Below are positions 8,579 through 17,930 of a DNA stretch of 64,000 nucleotides, piece after piece (position 1 is the stretch's first letter; every line of letters starts with the position of its first letter). A program made the translations under genes and the position numbers. The notes beneath the pieces are model-generated. The model was not told where the DNA came from and did not search any database. It saw nothing but the letters and a program-made list of their open reading frames with translations. The DNA is from Porticoccus litoralis (GTDB taxonomy: Bacteria; Pseudomonadota; Gammaproteobacteria; Pseudomonadales; Porticoccaceae): positions 186,001 through 250,000 of the forward strand of contig NZ_JAUUUU010000003.1 in the NCBI RefSeq assembly GCF_030676955.1, read 5' to 3'.

Positions 8579-9235
8579 TTAATTGATCAACACCCGGGCA
8601 GACTGGCTGTTGAGCAGAAGATTGACCGATAGGTTATCCACCAGGCAGGGCCAGCGTTGCAGGTCGCTAGCCCAGCGACTGCTCCGATCCACCTTGCATG
8701 CCTCGGGCACCAACACCAGATCCCCTCCCTGAAGATGATCCGCAATGATGTGGACAGCATGGTCGAGCTGGTTGGCGAAGGGCTCGCCAATGAGGTGATG
8801 AATGATCAGGTTGGAGCGTGTCATGTCCATGGGAACCAGTGGCATATTATAGCGGGACATGAAGCGGTCATTGACCTCCTCAATCAGCCGGTGAGCCAGG
8901 TAGGACTCATCCATCAGTGCGTTGAGCCCATCATGGCCGTCAATGAGGTTCGGAGGCTGGATAAAAAATTCCTTGGCAATTTGCATGACCGGCTCAGTGT
9001 AGTCGGTAATGTCACACTCGCTGGCAATAGTATCCACCGCATCAATAAACTCAGGCACCTGGTCAATGTAGTGAATAATAAAATTGAGCAGGGCTGGCAC
9101 AATATTTTCTGGAGGCAGCTGAATGGTGTGATGGAGCCTGGAAACTCTGGCCTGCATCAGGCGTGCAAGCTGGCCAGTGGCTTGTTCATGTGATTTGGCG
9201 GCGGCGATGGCCTGGCGGATGTTGACGGTATCCAT
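8579..9235 (-). CDS. Conserved hypothetical protein, soluble, unrecognised
   Basis: A 218-residue protein with no signal peptide or membrane segment. It looks mainly helical and acidic, with hydrophobic stretches such as NIVPALLNFIIHYIDQVPEF. I do not recognise a domain or catalytic motif. Codon use matches its neighbours and the frame is long and clean, so it is a real gene. The ATG at 9235 is preferred over a TTG two codons earlier. It converges on yheV with a 9-bp gap and lies downstream of the MATE gene on the same strand. Confidence 0.75.
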   Translation of the reverse strand: MDTVNIRQAIAAAKSHEQATGQLARLMQARVSRLHHTIQLPPENIVPALLNFIIHYIDQVPEFIDAVDTIASECDITDYTEPVMQIAKEFFIQPPNLIDGHDGLNALMDESYLAHRLIEEVNDRFMSRYNMPLVPMDMTRSNLIIHHLIGEPFANQLDHAVHIIADHLQGGDLVLVPEACKVDRSSRWASDLQRWPCLVDNLSVNLLLNSQSARVLIN

Positions 9236-9307
9236 ACACAAAAACTAGTTGAGAGAAATGAAAAGGCAAAGAACATCTTGGCATAAGACATCGTCAATCC
9301 TGGTCTA

Positions 9308-10636
9308 TCAGGTTTTGTGTGCTGTCCATTGATGCCGTCGAGTGTACCGATAGAACAACCACCCCATTAGCAGGCTGCGCGACGCCAGAAAGGAGAGGTA
9401 GGCGAGCCACAGCCCGTGGTTGCCCATGGGCCGGGCAAAAAACCAGACGGGTAAAAAAACCAGTAGCACGGCTGCGAACATGGTCTGTTGCATGGCGTGG
9501 GTTTTTCCACTGCCGATAAACACGCCATCGGCCATAAAACAGATAAGGCCAACCAGCGGCAGAGCAACCAGCCAGGGCCAGTAAACCAGGGCTGCCGAAG
9601 TCACTGCGGGCAGACTGGTAAACAAACTGACAATGGTGTGTGGTAACAGCCAGTAGAAAGCCGTAGCCACTAAGGCGATAACGAATCCCCAGAACGTGCT
9701 GTTGTAGCAGAGTTGCAGAAAGCGTTCAGTTTGCCGGGCACCAATAGCCTGGCCGGTGAGAGACTCCGCGGCGTGGGCGAATCCGTCCTGTGTAAATGCC
9801 ACCAATAATAGTAGTTGCATCAGGATGGCGTTAGCGGCCAAAACAGCATCACCCTGCCGGGCGCCTTGGGCGGTAAAGAAAGTCATGGTAAATAACAGCA
9901 GGGCAGTTCGCACAAATAAATGGCGATTGACGGTGAAAAATTCACGGTATTGATGCCAACTGCCCAACTGGCGCCACTGCCAGTTGTGGTCAAGGGTACG
10001 AAGCTTGATGGAAACCAGAGCCAGTGCGGTGAAGACGCCCAGATACTCGGCTGTGAGTGATGCCAGTGCGGCCCCCCGGCTGTTCCAGTCAAAACCAATG
10101 ATGAACAGGAAATCCAGCACAATGTTGGCCAGGTTGACAATCAACATCACGGCCAGGGTGGTTCGTGCCTGTTGCAGGCCCAATAGCCAGCCGATGGTGC
10201 AGTAGGTCATGAAGGTGGCTGGTGCGGCAAAGATTCTGATCAGGCAGTACTCGGTGGCTAGGGGCATGACTTCTGCTGAGGGGCTGATCAGGTGAAGGAC
10301 GAGGCTGACAATCGGCGTACGAAAGATGATAAGCCCCAGCCCCAATAACAGAGCCAACAGCAAAGACTGGAAGAGCAGTTCCTTGCATCGCCGACCATCG
10401 TTGGCACCCCATGCCCTGGCAGTCAGGCCCGTGCTGCCCATGCGGAGGAAGGCAAACAACCAGAACAGCAGGGTAATCACACTGCTGCCTGCGGCGACAG
10501 CAGCTAAAAAATTATCAGATGAAAGGTGGCCGAGGATTCCGGTGTCCACCAAACCTAGCAAAGGTACACTCAGGCTGGCCAGTGTCATGGGTAAGGCGAT
10601 CTGAAAAACCTGACGTGTTATTTGGGGGTTTAACAT
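9308..10636 (-). CDS. MATE-family multidrug/toxin exporter (DinF-like)
   Basis: A 442-residue inner-membrane protein with about 12 hydrophobic helices and no other domain. The N-terminal repeat reads QIALPMTLASLSVPLLGLVDTGILG, the conserved first half of MATE transporters; the second half begins near residue 220. The subgroup looks like DinF. Transport would be driven by a Na+ or H+ gradient; the substrate cannot be read from sequence. It diverges from the oxidase operon. No LexA box was evident upstream. Confidence 0.88.
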   Translation of the reverse strand: MLNPQITRQVFQIALPMTLASLSVPLLGLVDTGILGHLSSDNFLAAVAAGSSVITLLFWLFAFLRMGSTGLTARAWGANDGRRCKELLFQSLLLALLLGLGLIIFRTPIVSLVLHLISPSAEVMPLATEYCLIRIFAAPATFMTYCTIGWLLGLQQARTTLAVMLIVNLANIVLDFLFIIGFDWNSRGAALASLTAEYLGVFTALALVSIKLRTLDHNWQWRQLGSWHQYREFFTVNRHLFVRTALLLFTMTFFTAQGARQGDAVLAANAILMQLLLLVAFTQDGFAHAAESLTGQAIGARQTERFLQLCYNSTFWGFVIALVATAFYWLLPHTIVSLFTSLPAVTSAALVYWPWLVALPLVGLICFMADGVFIGSGKTHAMQQTMFAAVLLVFLPVWFFARPMGNHGLWLAYLSFLASRSLLMGWLFYRYTRRHQWTAHKT

Positions 10637-10721
10637 GGCCGGGTGCCGGAAAAAAGACTAGTTTGACAGAAAACCCCCACGTTCAGGAGGGTGAATACTC
10701 TGGAGCGAAGCAGAAAAAGTC

Positions 10722-10730
10722 TGATATACT
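10722..10730 (+). promoter_or_regulatory. Likely extended -10 promoter of the cytochrome oxidase operon
   Basis: TGATATACT is an extended -10 (TGn-TATACT) 94 bp upstream of coxB. The -35 region is poor. The 5' leader has an inverted repeat, GTTTTCCC at 10737-10744 and GGGAAAAC at 10774-10781, which could fold the start of the mRNA. The assignment comes from pattern only. Confidence 0.45.
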
Positions 10731-10823
10731 CGCGCGGTTTTCCCTGTCCAATACTGGGTGCCCGGTTGCGGCTGGGAAAACGTATTACTTAAAACTAAAA
10801 ACTTAATGACTGGAGATAGGGCG

Positions 10824-11972
10824 ATGTCAAGAAGAGCACGTATGCTTTTCGCGCTTGTGTTTGCCCCTGTAATGTCCCTGGCCTTTATGGGCAAGGCATT
10901 GGCAGAAGATGCACAGCGTTGGGCCGTTAATATGCCCAAGGGGGTAACCCCCGTAAGCAACGCAATCTACGATATTCATATGATCATTTTTTGGATCTGC
11001 GTGGTAATCGGAGTAGGCGTTTTCGCAGTAATGTTCTACAGCATGTTTGCACACCGTAAATCAAAAGGTGCTGTAGCGGCTAACTTCCATGAAAACACCA
11101 CCGCAGAAATAGTCTGGACAGTGATTCCCGCGTTGTTGTTGATCGTTATGGCGGTCCCTGCAACAACAGCTTTGCTGGATGTTTATGACACCACAGAAGC
11201 TGAAATGGATATCAAGATCACTGGCTACCAGTGGAAGTGGCAGTATGAATATCTTGGTGAAGATGTCGCCTTTATGAGCGAACTGACAACACCCGAAGAA
11301 GAAATCTACAATACCGCTCCCAAAAGCCAATACTATCTCCAGGAAGTCTCACAGGCACTTGTTCTTCCCGCCAAGACGAAAGTCCGTTTCCTGATTACCG
11401 CTAAAGATGTTATCCACTCCTGGTGGGTGGTGGATCTCGGTGTCAAGAAAGATGCGATCCCCGGGCTGGTTAACGAAACCTGGGCGTATATCGAAGAACC
11501 TGGTATCTACCGCGGTGAATGTGCTGAACTTTGCGGTAAAGGCCACGCCTTTATGCCGATTGTGGTGAATGTACTGCCAAAAGAAGAGTACAACGCCTGG
11601 TTGGCCAAGAAGAAAGAGGAAGTGGCAGCGGAGCGTGAGCTGGCCAAGAAAACCTTTACTCTTGATGAGCTGATGGCTCAGGGTGAAGCTGCTTACAACC
11701 GGTCATGCGCTTCCTGTCACGGTAGCAACGGTGAAGGCATTCCCGGCGTGTTCCCGGGTCTGAAAGGCTCTGCGATTGCAACCGGTGATGTTGCCGCACA
11801 CCTGGATATCGTCGTCAACGGTAAGGCTGGGACAGCCATGCAGGCCTTCGGTGGCCAGCTGTCTGAAGTAGATCTGGCGGCCATCATTACCTACGAGCGT
11901 AATGCTTGGGGTAACTCGACTGGCGACCTGGTACAGCCCCTTGATGTTCTTAAATTCAAGCAAGGCCAATAA
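10824..11972 (+). CDS. coxB: Cytochrome c oxidase subunit II with fused cytochrome c domain
   Basis: The electron-entry subunit of an aa3-type oxidase. The 382 residues run: signal peptide ending near KALAEDAQ, two membrane helices (about 45-125), a cupredoxin domain with the CuA ligands HSWW and CAELCGKGHAFM, and a C-terminal cytochrome c domain with CASCH and a distal Met. The fused haem c makes this a caa3-type layout. The start MSRRARMLF (10824) has GGAG upstream; the open frame extends 22 codons earlier. It is first in a four-gene coxB-coxA-ctaG-coxC operon. Confidence 0.97.
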   Translation: MSRRARMLFALVFAPVMSLAFMGKALAEDAQRWAVNMPKGVTPVSNAIYDIHMIIFWICVVIGVGVFAVMFYSMFAHRKSKGAVAANFHENTTAEIVWTVIPALLLIVMAVPATTALLDVYDTTEAEMDIKITGYQWKWQYEYLGEDVAFMSELTTPEEEIYNTAPKSQYYLQEVSQALVLPAKTKVRFLITAKDVIHSWWVVDLGVKKDAIPGLVNETWAYIEEPGIYRGECAELCGKGHAFMPIVVNVLPKEEYNAWLAKKKEEVAAERELAKKTFTLDELMAQGEAAYNRSCASCHGSNGEGIPGVFPGLKGSAIATGDVAAHLDIVVNGKAGTAMQAFGGQLSEVDLAAIITYERNAWGNSTGDLVQPLDVLKFKQGQ

Positions 11973-11985
11973 GGAGGATTAAGTC

Positions 11986-13539
11986 ATGGCACACGGTCCC
12001 GCTAAAGGTATTGGCCGCTGGCTCTTTACCACAAACCACAAGGACATCGGCACGCTTTACCTCTGGTTCAGCTTCGCTATGTTTTTATTGGGTGGCTTCT
12101 TTGCCATGGTGATTCGCGCTGAGCTATTCCAGCCCGGTATGCAAATTATCAAGCCCGAATTTTTTAACCAAATGACTACCATGCATGGTCTGGTGATGGT
12201 GTTTGGCGCCATCATGCCGGCCTTTGTCGGTCTCGCCAACTGGCTGATTCCGATGATGATCGGTGCGCCTGATATGGCCCTGCCGCGCATGAACAACCTG
12301 AGCTTCTGGATTTTGCCTTTCGCGTTCACGCTGCTGGCATCCACGTTGTTCATGGAAGGAGGTGCGCCTAACTTTGGCTGGACCTTCTATGCGCCGCTGT
12401 CGACCACTTATGCCCCCAGCACGGTGAACTACTTCATTTTTGGTGTTCACATTATGGGTGCGTCGTCGATCATGGGTTCCATCAATATCATTGCCACCGT
12501 GCTGAACATGCGCGCACCGGGCATGACACTGATGAAAATGCCGATGTTCGTCTGGACCTGGTTGATTACAGCATTCCTGCTGATCGCTGTTATGCCGGTA
12601 TTGGCTGGCGCGGTTACCATGATGCTCATGGATGTTAACTTTGGCACCAGCTTCTTTGATGCTGCTGGTGGTGGTGACCCGGTACTGTTCCAGCATGTGT
12701 TCTGGTTCTTCGGACACCCAGAGGTTTACATCATTATTTTGCCGGCGTTTGGTGTGATTTCTCATATCATTCCAACCTTTAGCCGCAAACCGCTGTTTGG
12801 TTACAGCTCCATGGTTTATGCGACAGCTTCCATCGCCTTCCTGTCATTTATTGTGTGGGCTCACCACATGTTCATGGTGGGTATGCCGATTGGCGGCGAG
12901 TTGTACTTTATGTACGCCACCATGCTGATTGCTGTACCAACTGCTGCTAAGGTCTTCAACTGGGTAACCACCATGTTCCGTGGTTCCATCAGCTATGAAA
13001 CACCGATGCTGTTTGCCATTGCCTTTGTGGTTCTCTTCACCATTGGTGGCTTCACCGGTCTGATGCTGGCGATTGCTCCCTCCGATGTGCAGTACCACGA
13101 CAGTTACTTCGTAGTAGCCCACTTCCACTACGTCATGGTGGCGGGCGCGGTATTCTCAGGTACCGCAGCCGTTTACTACTGGCTGCCGAAATGGTGTGGT
13201 CGTATGTACAGCGAAACCATGGGTAAAGTGCAATTCTGGATTTCCTTTATCGGATTTAACATCACGTTCTTCCCGCAGCACTTCCTGGGTCTGGCCGGTA
13301 TGCCCCGTCGCTATGCCGACTACGCTCTCCAGTTCTCGGATTGGAACATGATTTCCAGTATTGGTGCCTTTATTTACGGTGCTTCTCAGTTACTGTTCAT
13401 GTTTAACGTGATTCGTACTATCAGATCCGGTACGCCCGTTAGTGAACCCAAAACTTGGGAAGGTGCAGAAGGCCTGGAGTGGACAGTTGCCACCCCCGCG
13501 CCTTACCACACGTTCGCAACGCCTCCGGAAGTGAAGTAA
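11986..13539 (+). CDS. coxA: Cytochrome c oxidase subunit I
   Basis: The catalytic subunit, holding haem a and the haem a3-CuB centre. It is 517 residues with 12 membrane helices. Key sites are present: HGLVMVFG with a haem a ligand His, HPEVYIIILP with the CuB His and cross-linked Tyr, WAHHMFMVGM with the CuB His pair, and HFHYVMVAG with the haem a/a3 ligands. A strong AAGGAGG lies just before the ATG, 13 bp after coxB. High expression is likely. It pumps protons in the inner membrane. Confidence 0.98.
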   Translation: MAHGPAKGIGRWLFTTNHKDIGTLYLWFSFAMFLLGGFFAMVIRAELFQPGMQIIKPEFFNQMTTMHGLVMVFGAIMPAFVGLANWLIPMMIGAPDMALPRMNNLSFWILPFAFTLLASTLFMEGGAPNFGWTFYAPLSTTYAPSTVNYFIFGVHIMGASSIMGSINIIATVLNMRAPGMTLMKMPMFVWTWLITAFLLIAVMPVLAGAVTMMLMDVNFGTSFFDAAGGGDPVLFQHVFWFFGHPEVYIIILPAFGVISHIIPTFSRKPLFGYSSMVYATASIAFLSFIVWAHHMFMVGMPIGGELYFMYATMLIAVPTAAKVFNWVTTMFRGSISYETPMLFAIAFVVLFTIGGFTGLMLAIAPSDVQYHDSYFVVAHFHYVMVAGAVFSGTAAVYYWLPKWCGRMYSETMGKVQFWISFIGFNITFFPQHFLGLAGMPRRYADYALQFSDWNMISSIGAFIYGASQLLFMFNVIRTIRSGTPVSEPKTWEGAEGLEWTVATPAPYHTFATPPEVK

Positions 13540-13556
13540 GGGATAGAGATAGAAAC

Positions 13557-14111
13557 ATGTCTGCTGCACCGAACAACAGAAAATTGCTGGTCAAGCTGTT
13601 ATCCGGTGCAGTGTGCATGTTCATCTTTGCGTTATTTGTGATGCCGCCGCTATATAACATGTTCTGTGAAATTACAGGCATCGGTGGCAAAACAGGTGGG
13701 CCCTATGTGGCCTCTGAAGCTGGTGTGGATACCAGCCGTAAGGTGAAAGTACAGTTTGTGGCAACCAATAATGGTGCCATGCCCTGGCAGTTCGGCCCTA
13801 AGGTGTTTGAAGTGAGTGTGCACCCGGGTGAACCGACGGAGGTGGCGTTTTACGCCAAGAACAGTACACACCGAAATATGGTGGCACAGGCAATACCGAA
13901 TGTGACGCCATTCAATGCGGCAGAGTACTTCCACAAAACAGAATGCTTCTGTTTTAACCAGCAACCGCTGAAAGCGGGAGAGGATGCCGAGTTGCCCCTG
14001 GTCTTTATCGTTGACCGCGATTTGCCAAAAGCGATAACGACCATAACGCTGTCCTACACCTTATTTGATATTACGAATCAAAGCGACGATTCGTTGGCAC
14101 AAGTGAATTGA
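13557..14111 (+). CDS. ctaG: Cytochrome c oxidase assembly protein CtaG/Cox11
   Basis: Delivers copper to CuB of subunit I. The 184-residue protein has one N-terminal membrane helix (about 10-32) and a periplasmic beta domain with the copper-binding CFCFNQQPL motif. The open frame overlaps coxA, but MSAAPNNRKLL at 13557, 18 bp after the coxA stop, is the natural start. Its place between coxA and coxC is standard in proteobacterial aa3 operons. Confidence 0.96.
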   Translation: MSAAPNNRKLLVKLLSGAVCMFIFALFVMPPLYNMFCEITGIGGKTGGPYVASEAGVDTSRKVKVQFVATNNGAMPWQFGPKVFEVSVHPGEPTEVAFYAKNSTHRNMVAQAIPNVTPFNAAEYFHKTECFCFNQQPLKAGEDAELPLVFIVDRDLPKAITTITLSYTLFDITNQSDDSLAQVN

Positions 14112-14155
14112 TAAAAGTGCTGTGCGGTAACGCATGGCGATGATGGAGAAAACCA

Positions 14156-15061
14156 ATGTCAACTGATAGCAACTATTACGTACCCGAGAGTAGTCGCCTG
14201 CCAATTTTTGCGGCTACTGGAATGGGTGTGATGGCCTACGGTGCAGGCTCCTGGGTACAGGGTGGTAGTGCGGCATTTTTCCTGGCCGGCGCCCTGATCA
14301 TGGCCTTTACCTTGTATACCTGGTTCAGCACAGTCATTAAAGAAAATATGGCTGGCATGAACAGTGATCAGCTCAAGCGTTCCTATGTTTGGGGCATGAG
14401 CTGGTTTATCTTTTCCGAAGTAATGTTCTTTGCCTGCTTCTTTGGCGCCCTGTGGTACGTACGCGTACTGGTGCTTCCCTGGCTTGGTGGTGAGGGTGGA
14501 CACCCGAACAGCACGCTCATATGGGAAGGCTTTACGCCTGAATGGCCGCTGATGACCACTCCGGATATGGTGGTAAATGGCGAAGCAGCAAAGTTCAAGG
14601 GCCCGGACGAGAACATGAGCTTCCCTGGCTGGGATAAGCTGTTCAGCTGGTTGCCACTGTGGAATACCGTCGTACTGCTGACTTCCAGTGTCACCGTACA
14701 TATGGCGCACACCGCCCTGAAAAACCACAACCGTACCAAGTTCAATGCCTGGTTAGGTCTGACTGTTCTGCTGGGTGCTATCTTCCTGGTACTACAGGCT
14801 GAAGAATATATTCACGCCTACCAGCACATGGGCCTGACTCTGGAGTCCGGCATCTACGGAACAACGTTCTTTATGCTGACTGGCTTCCACGGTGCTCACG
14901 TTACCATGGGTACAATCATGCTGCTGATCCAGTTCCTACGTGGTCTGAAAGGTCACTTCAGCCATGACGATGCGTTTGGCTTTGAAGCGGCATCCTGGTA
15001 CTGGCACTTTGTTGATGTGGTCTGGGTAGGCCTGTTCATCTTCGTTTATGTGCTGGCTTGA
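14156..15061 (+). CDS. coxC: Cytochrome c oxidase subunit III
   Basis: The third core subunit of the aa3 oxidase, 301 residues with seven predicted helices. It begins STDSNYYVPESSRLPIFA and includes WGMSWFIFSEVMFFACFFGA and the C-terminal FWHxVDVVW-type ending (YWHFVDVVWVGLF). It supports proton uptake and stability of subunit I. GGAGA precedes the ATG. A symmetrical intrinsic terminator closes the operon. Confidence 0.97.
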   Translation: MSTDSNYYVPESSRLPIFAATGMGVMAYGAGSWVQGGSAAFFLAGALIMAFTLYTWFSTVIKENMAGMNSDQLKRSYVWGMSWFIFSEVMFFACFFGALWYVRVLVLPWLGGEGGHPNSTLIWEGFTPEWPLMTTPDMVVNGEAAKFKGPDENMSFPGWDKLFSWLPLWNTVVLLTSSVTVHMAHTALKNHNRTKFNAWLGLTVLLGAIFLVLQAEEYIHAYQHMGLTLESGIYGTTFFMLTGFHGAHVTMGTIMLLIQFLRGLKGHFSHDDAFGFEAASWYWHFVDVVWVGLFIFVYVLA

Positions 15062-15094
15062 TCTGCCAATCCATAGACTGTTTGTTCCATAAAA

Positions 15095-15123
15095 AAACGG
15101 CCAGGATTTTCCTGGCCGTTTTT
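15095..15123. terminator. Bidirectional intrinsic terminator between coxC and the DUF2909 gene
   Basis: AACGGCCAGGA and TCCTGGCCGTT form a perfect 11-bp stem around TTT. A-rich and T-rich flanks allow it to work from both strands, and the two genes converge here. Confidence 0.92.
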
Positions 15124-15155
15124 ATCTTAGGGGTTCGGTATCAATCAGCTTTGAT

Positions 15156-15419
15156 CTAGGGTTGCGTTGCTGGTTGTTGCGGGGCAAGACGTTCAGGGTG
15201 TAGCTGCCTATCCCATGGTGCCTTGCTGGTCAGTTGGCCGGAATAAATCCCCCAGGCAATGGTGCCAACGAGAGCGGTGGCCAGAATAACCCTTAAACCC
15301 AGTGCATAGAGGGTTCTTTTTCTTGGGTTGCCGACATCTTTCATCAGGAACACCAGCGCACTGCTAAGACTGATTAATACAGCAATAAAGAGTATGACGA
15401 TGATGGCTTTAAGCAACAT
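15156..15419 (-). CDS. DUF2909 twin-transmembrane protein
   Basis: An 87-residue inner-membrane protein with two hydrophobic helices (about 4-27 and 42-62) separated by the basic loop KDVGNPRKRT. The order coxC / DUF2909 (opposite strand) / surf1 is the one seen in Pseudomonas, which supports the family call and suggests a link to oxidase biogenesis. No function is established. It diverges from surf1. Confidence 0.82.
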   Translation of the reverse strand: MLLKAIIVILFIAVLISLSSALVFLMKDVGNPRKRTLYALGLRVILATALVGTIAWGIYSGQLTSKAPWDRQLHPERLAPQQPATQP

Positions 15420-15461
15420 GTGTTCAATTTCTCGTCGATCGAAAAATTGATTTAAACACAG

Positions 15462-16241
15462 ATGTCACAACAGGCGCAGCAACAATCCCGTGTTTCTTTC
15501 CGATGGCAGCTCAATTGGAAAGTATTGCTGTTTACAGCATTTTTTCTACCCGTCACGGTCAACCTGGCTATCTGGCAACTGAACAGGGCGGAGGAAAAAC
15601 AACAACTGCTGGAAGATTATCAGCAGCGAGATGTTGCGCAGCCTGTAGCGCTTGTTTCTCTGGGAGGGCAGCCAGATAAACAATATGTGCGAGTCCGGGT
15701 TAGGGGTGAATATGACAACCGCTCTCCCCTGCTTTTGGATAACCGCGTCCGCCATGGTCGACCAGGTTTTGAGGTCATCTCGCTTTTTCAGACGCTGACA
15801 GGCCAGTGGTTGCTGGTCAACCGTGGCTGGTTACAGGGCAGTATGGATAGAACCGAGCTTCCCCCTATTGATGACGTTGTTGGTGAGGTGGAATTGACGG
15901 GCTATCTGTATCAGTCACCGGGTGAGCAGATCATGCTTGGTGAAGATCGCTGGGCGGTTGAGGATGGACCAAAAATTATTCAGAATGCGGCACCGGAAAA
16001 AGTCGCTGAAAAACTGTCGATCCCGATATACAGCTATACCCTGAGGCTCGATGATCAACAACCTGGAGCTTATGAAACGGGCTGGGATGTGGTCAATTTA
16101 ATGCCAGGTAAACATACCGGTTATGCCGTGCAGTGGACTGCGCTAGCCATAGCGCTGGTGGTTCTAACGGTGTTCGCCAACTCCAATTTGGGTGCAGTGA
16201 TTAAAAGCCGCCGTCGTCAACAAATAAGAGAGGAAGGCTGA
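15462..16241 (+). CDS. SURF1-family cytochrome oxidase assembly protein
   Basis: Helps insert haem a into subunit I. The 259-residue protein has the SURF1 plan: an N-terminal helix (about 20-38, followed by WQLNRAEEKQQLL), a periplasmic domain with the conserved GRPGFEVISLF and NRGWL, and a C-terminal helix (about 228-246). The start at 15462 has no strong ribosome site. Its stop overlaps the next start (TGATG), so translation is coupled to the Sco-like gene. Confidence 0.93.
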   Translation: MSQQAQQQSRVSFRWQLNWKVLLFTAFFLPVTVNLAIWQLNRAEEKQQLLEDYQQRDVAQPVALVSLGGQPDKQYVRVRVRGEYDNRSPLLLDNRVRHGRPGFEVISLFQTLTGQWLLVNRGWLQGSMDRTELPPIDDVVGEVELTGYLYQSPGEQIMLGEDRWAVEDGPKIIQNAAPEKVAEKLSIPIYSYTLRLDDQQPGAYETGWDVVNLMPGKHTGYAVQWTALAIALVVLTVFANSNLGAVIKSRRRQQIREEG

Positions 16242-16867
16242 TGACTCAGCAGGAAAAAACACGCAGTGGCCAATGGCACCTTTGGTTGATGATTATCATC
16301 CTGGGAGGTGTTATCAGTGCCGGTTTTCTAATGTTTCCGAAGACAGAAGAAGCACGCGAAAAATTACTGGGTAGTTTAGGTACCACGAATCATGGTGTGT
16401 TTGTTTTGCCTGCAGTCTCCATGAAATCCCTTCAGCTAAAGAACGCTGATCAAACTCCATGGGTGTTTGATGAACAGAAAGTGAAATGGCGGATGATCAT
16501 TCCCGGTTATAGCACCTGTCATCAGGAGTGTCAGGATATGCTTTACCTGACTCGCCAGGTTCATATCAGCTTGGGAAAATACAGCCGTCGTTTTGAGCGC
16601 ATTTACATCAATTTTGATGGACAGCTGGACTCCGATACCCAGGAATATTTAAAGCTGCACCCCTTTTTACACGTGTTGAATGGCAGTCAAAGTGAGCTGA
16701 CGGAGATATTGGCAGAAACCAATACTCCGCTAAATGTTAAAGACGCCCCACTCCGTGCCTACATGGTCGACCAAAACGGTTTGATTATGATGAGCTACAC
16801 GTTGGCCGATGATGGACACGAGATCATTGAAGATATAGAGCATCTGATGAAGTACTCACCAGGTTGA
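16241..16867 (+). CDS. Membrane-anchored Sco/thioredoxin-like protein of the oxidase locus
   Basis: A 208-residue protein with one N-terminal helix (about 13-33) and a periplasmic domain. It contains CHQEC, a CxxxC like the copper-binding CPDIC of Sco, in the context IIPGYSTCHQECQDML. The distal His of Sco proteins is not evident: the equivalent stretch reads RAYMVDQNGL. Position between surf1 and ctaA matches an uncharacterised gene of Pseudomonas oxidase loci. A role in oxidase copper or thiol chemistry is inferred from context. Confidence 0.75.
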   Translation: MTQQEKTRSGQWHLWLMIIILGGVISAGFLMFPKTEEAREKLLGSLGTTNHGVFVLPAVSMKSLQLKNADQTPWVFDEQKVKWRMIIPGYSTCHQECQDMLYLTRQVHISLGKYSRRFERIYINFDGQLDSDTQEYLKLHPFLHVLNGSQSELTEILAETNTPLNVKDAPLRAYMVDQNGLIMMSYTLADDGHEIIEDIEHLMKYSPG

Positions 16868-16900
16868 TCCCGGCAAACCAGAGGCACTACTGACAGCGCA

Positions 16901-17929
16901 ATGATCAGATTCAGCAAACCCAAGCACCAGAAGGCCGGTTTTTCTTTAGCGCTCGTCGCCACGGTGGTGGCGGCCTTGGTGCTGTTGCTCGGTGTGCTGA
17001 CACGACTGTCTGATGCAGGGCTGGGGTGTGAGGGCTGGCCGAGTTGTTATGGATCATCCCTACAGGCCGGTAGTATGGATACAGCGCCGGAATCGGTGCT
17101 TACATCGACTGCAGAGATAGAGATTTTTCACCGTTACCTGGCGGCGGTATTGGGGCTGATGGTAATTATGCTGGCGATTATCTCCTGGCGTCGGCGGGAA
17201 ATGGAGGAGTATCCCTTTCGGTTGCCGACACTGATACTGTTTCTGGTGGCTTGGCAGGCCGTGTTCGGCATGTGGTCGGTCACGCTGAAGTTGCTCCCCC
17301 AGGTAGTTACCTTTCACTTGATAGCGGGAATGGTGACGTTCTCACTGATCTGGTTGTTGACGTTACGCCTGGGGAGTCGACCCTGGGAGCTGAATGAGAA
17401 GACAGACCTGCAGTTGCAGCGACTCAAGCCCTGGCTGTTGGTATTGATGGCAGCATTGCTGCTACAAATTGGCTTAGGGGGGTGGACCAGTGCAAATTAT
17501 GCTGCCTTTGCCTGTAGCGATTTTCCCACCTGTCAGGGAGAGTGGTGGCCTGACATGGATTTCCGGCAGGGTTTTGATTTTACTCAACCAGTTGGTCCCA
17601 GCTACCTTGGCGGCAAGCTGGAAACAGAGGCTCGGGTTGCTATACATGTCACTCATCGCATTGCGGGGTTGGTATTAGCGGTTTTGACCGTCATAATTGC
17701 CACCCCTTTGCTGAGAATAAAAAATAGTCAGGTTCGAGTGCTGACGGCAACGTTCGTCATGCTCATGCTCACAGAGCTGCTGCTTGGTGTGGCCAACAAT
17801 CTGTTGATGGCCCCCATGCTGACGGCATTGCTGCACCACCTGATCAGCGCATTGTTATTACTTGTTCTAGTGGCCCTGATGACCGGAATCTGGTTGGCCA
17901 AACCGAGATATCAGAGGCAGGAGTCCTGA
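16901..17929 (+). CDS. ctaA: Haem A synthase (COX15/CtaA)
   Basis: Oxidises the C8 methyl of haem O to give haem A for the aa3 oxidase. The 342 residues form eight membrane helices with four haem-ligand histidines at FHRYLAAVLG, TFHLIAGMV, THRIAGLVLA and LHHLISALLL. The extracellular Cys pair is in GLGCEGWPSC. It lies 1 bp before ctaB, which makes its substrate. Confidence 0.95.
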   Translation: MIRFSKPKHQKAGFSLALVATVVAALVLLLGVLTRLSDAGLGCEGWPSCYGSSLQAGSMDTAPESVLTSTAEIEIFHRYLAAVLGLMVIMLAIISWRRREMEEYPFRLPTLILFLVAWQAVFGMWSVTLKLLPQVVTFHLIAGMVTFSLIWLLTLRLGSRPWELNEKTDLQLQRLKPWLLVLMAALLLQIGLGGWTSANYAAFACSDFPTCQGEWWPDMDFRQGFDFTQPVGPSYLGGKLETEARVAIHVTHRIAGLVLAVLTVIIATPLLRIKNSQVRVLTATFVMLMLTELLLGVANNLLMAPMLTALLHHLISALLLLVLVALMTGIWLAKPRYQRQES

Positions 17930-17930
17930 A

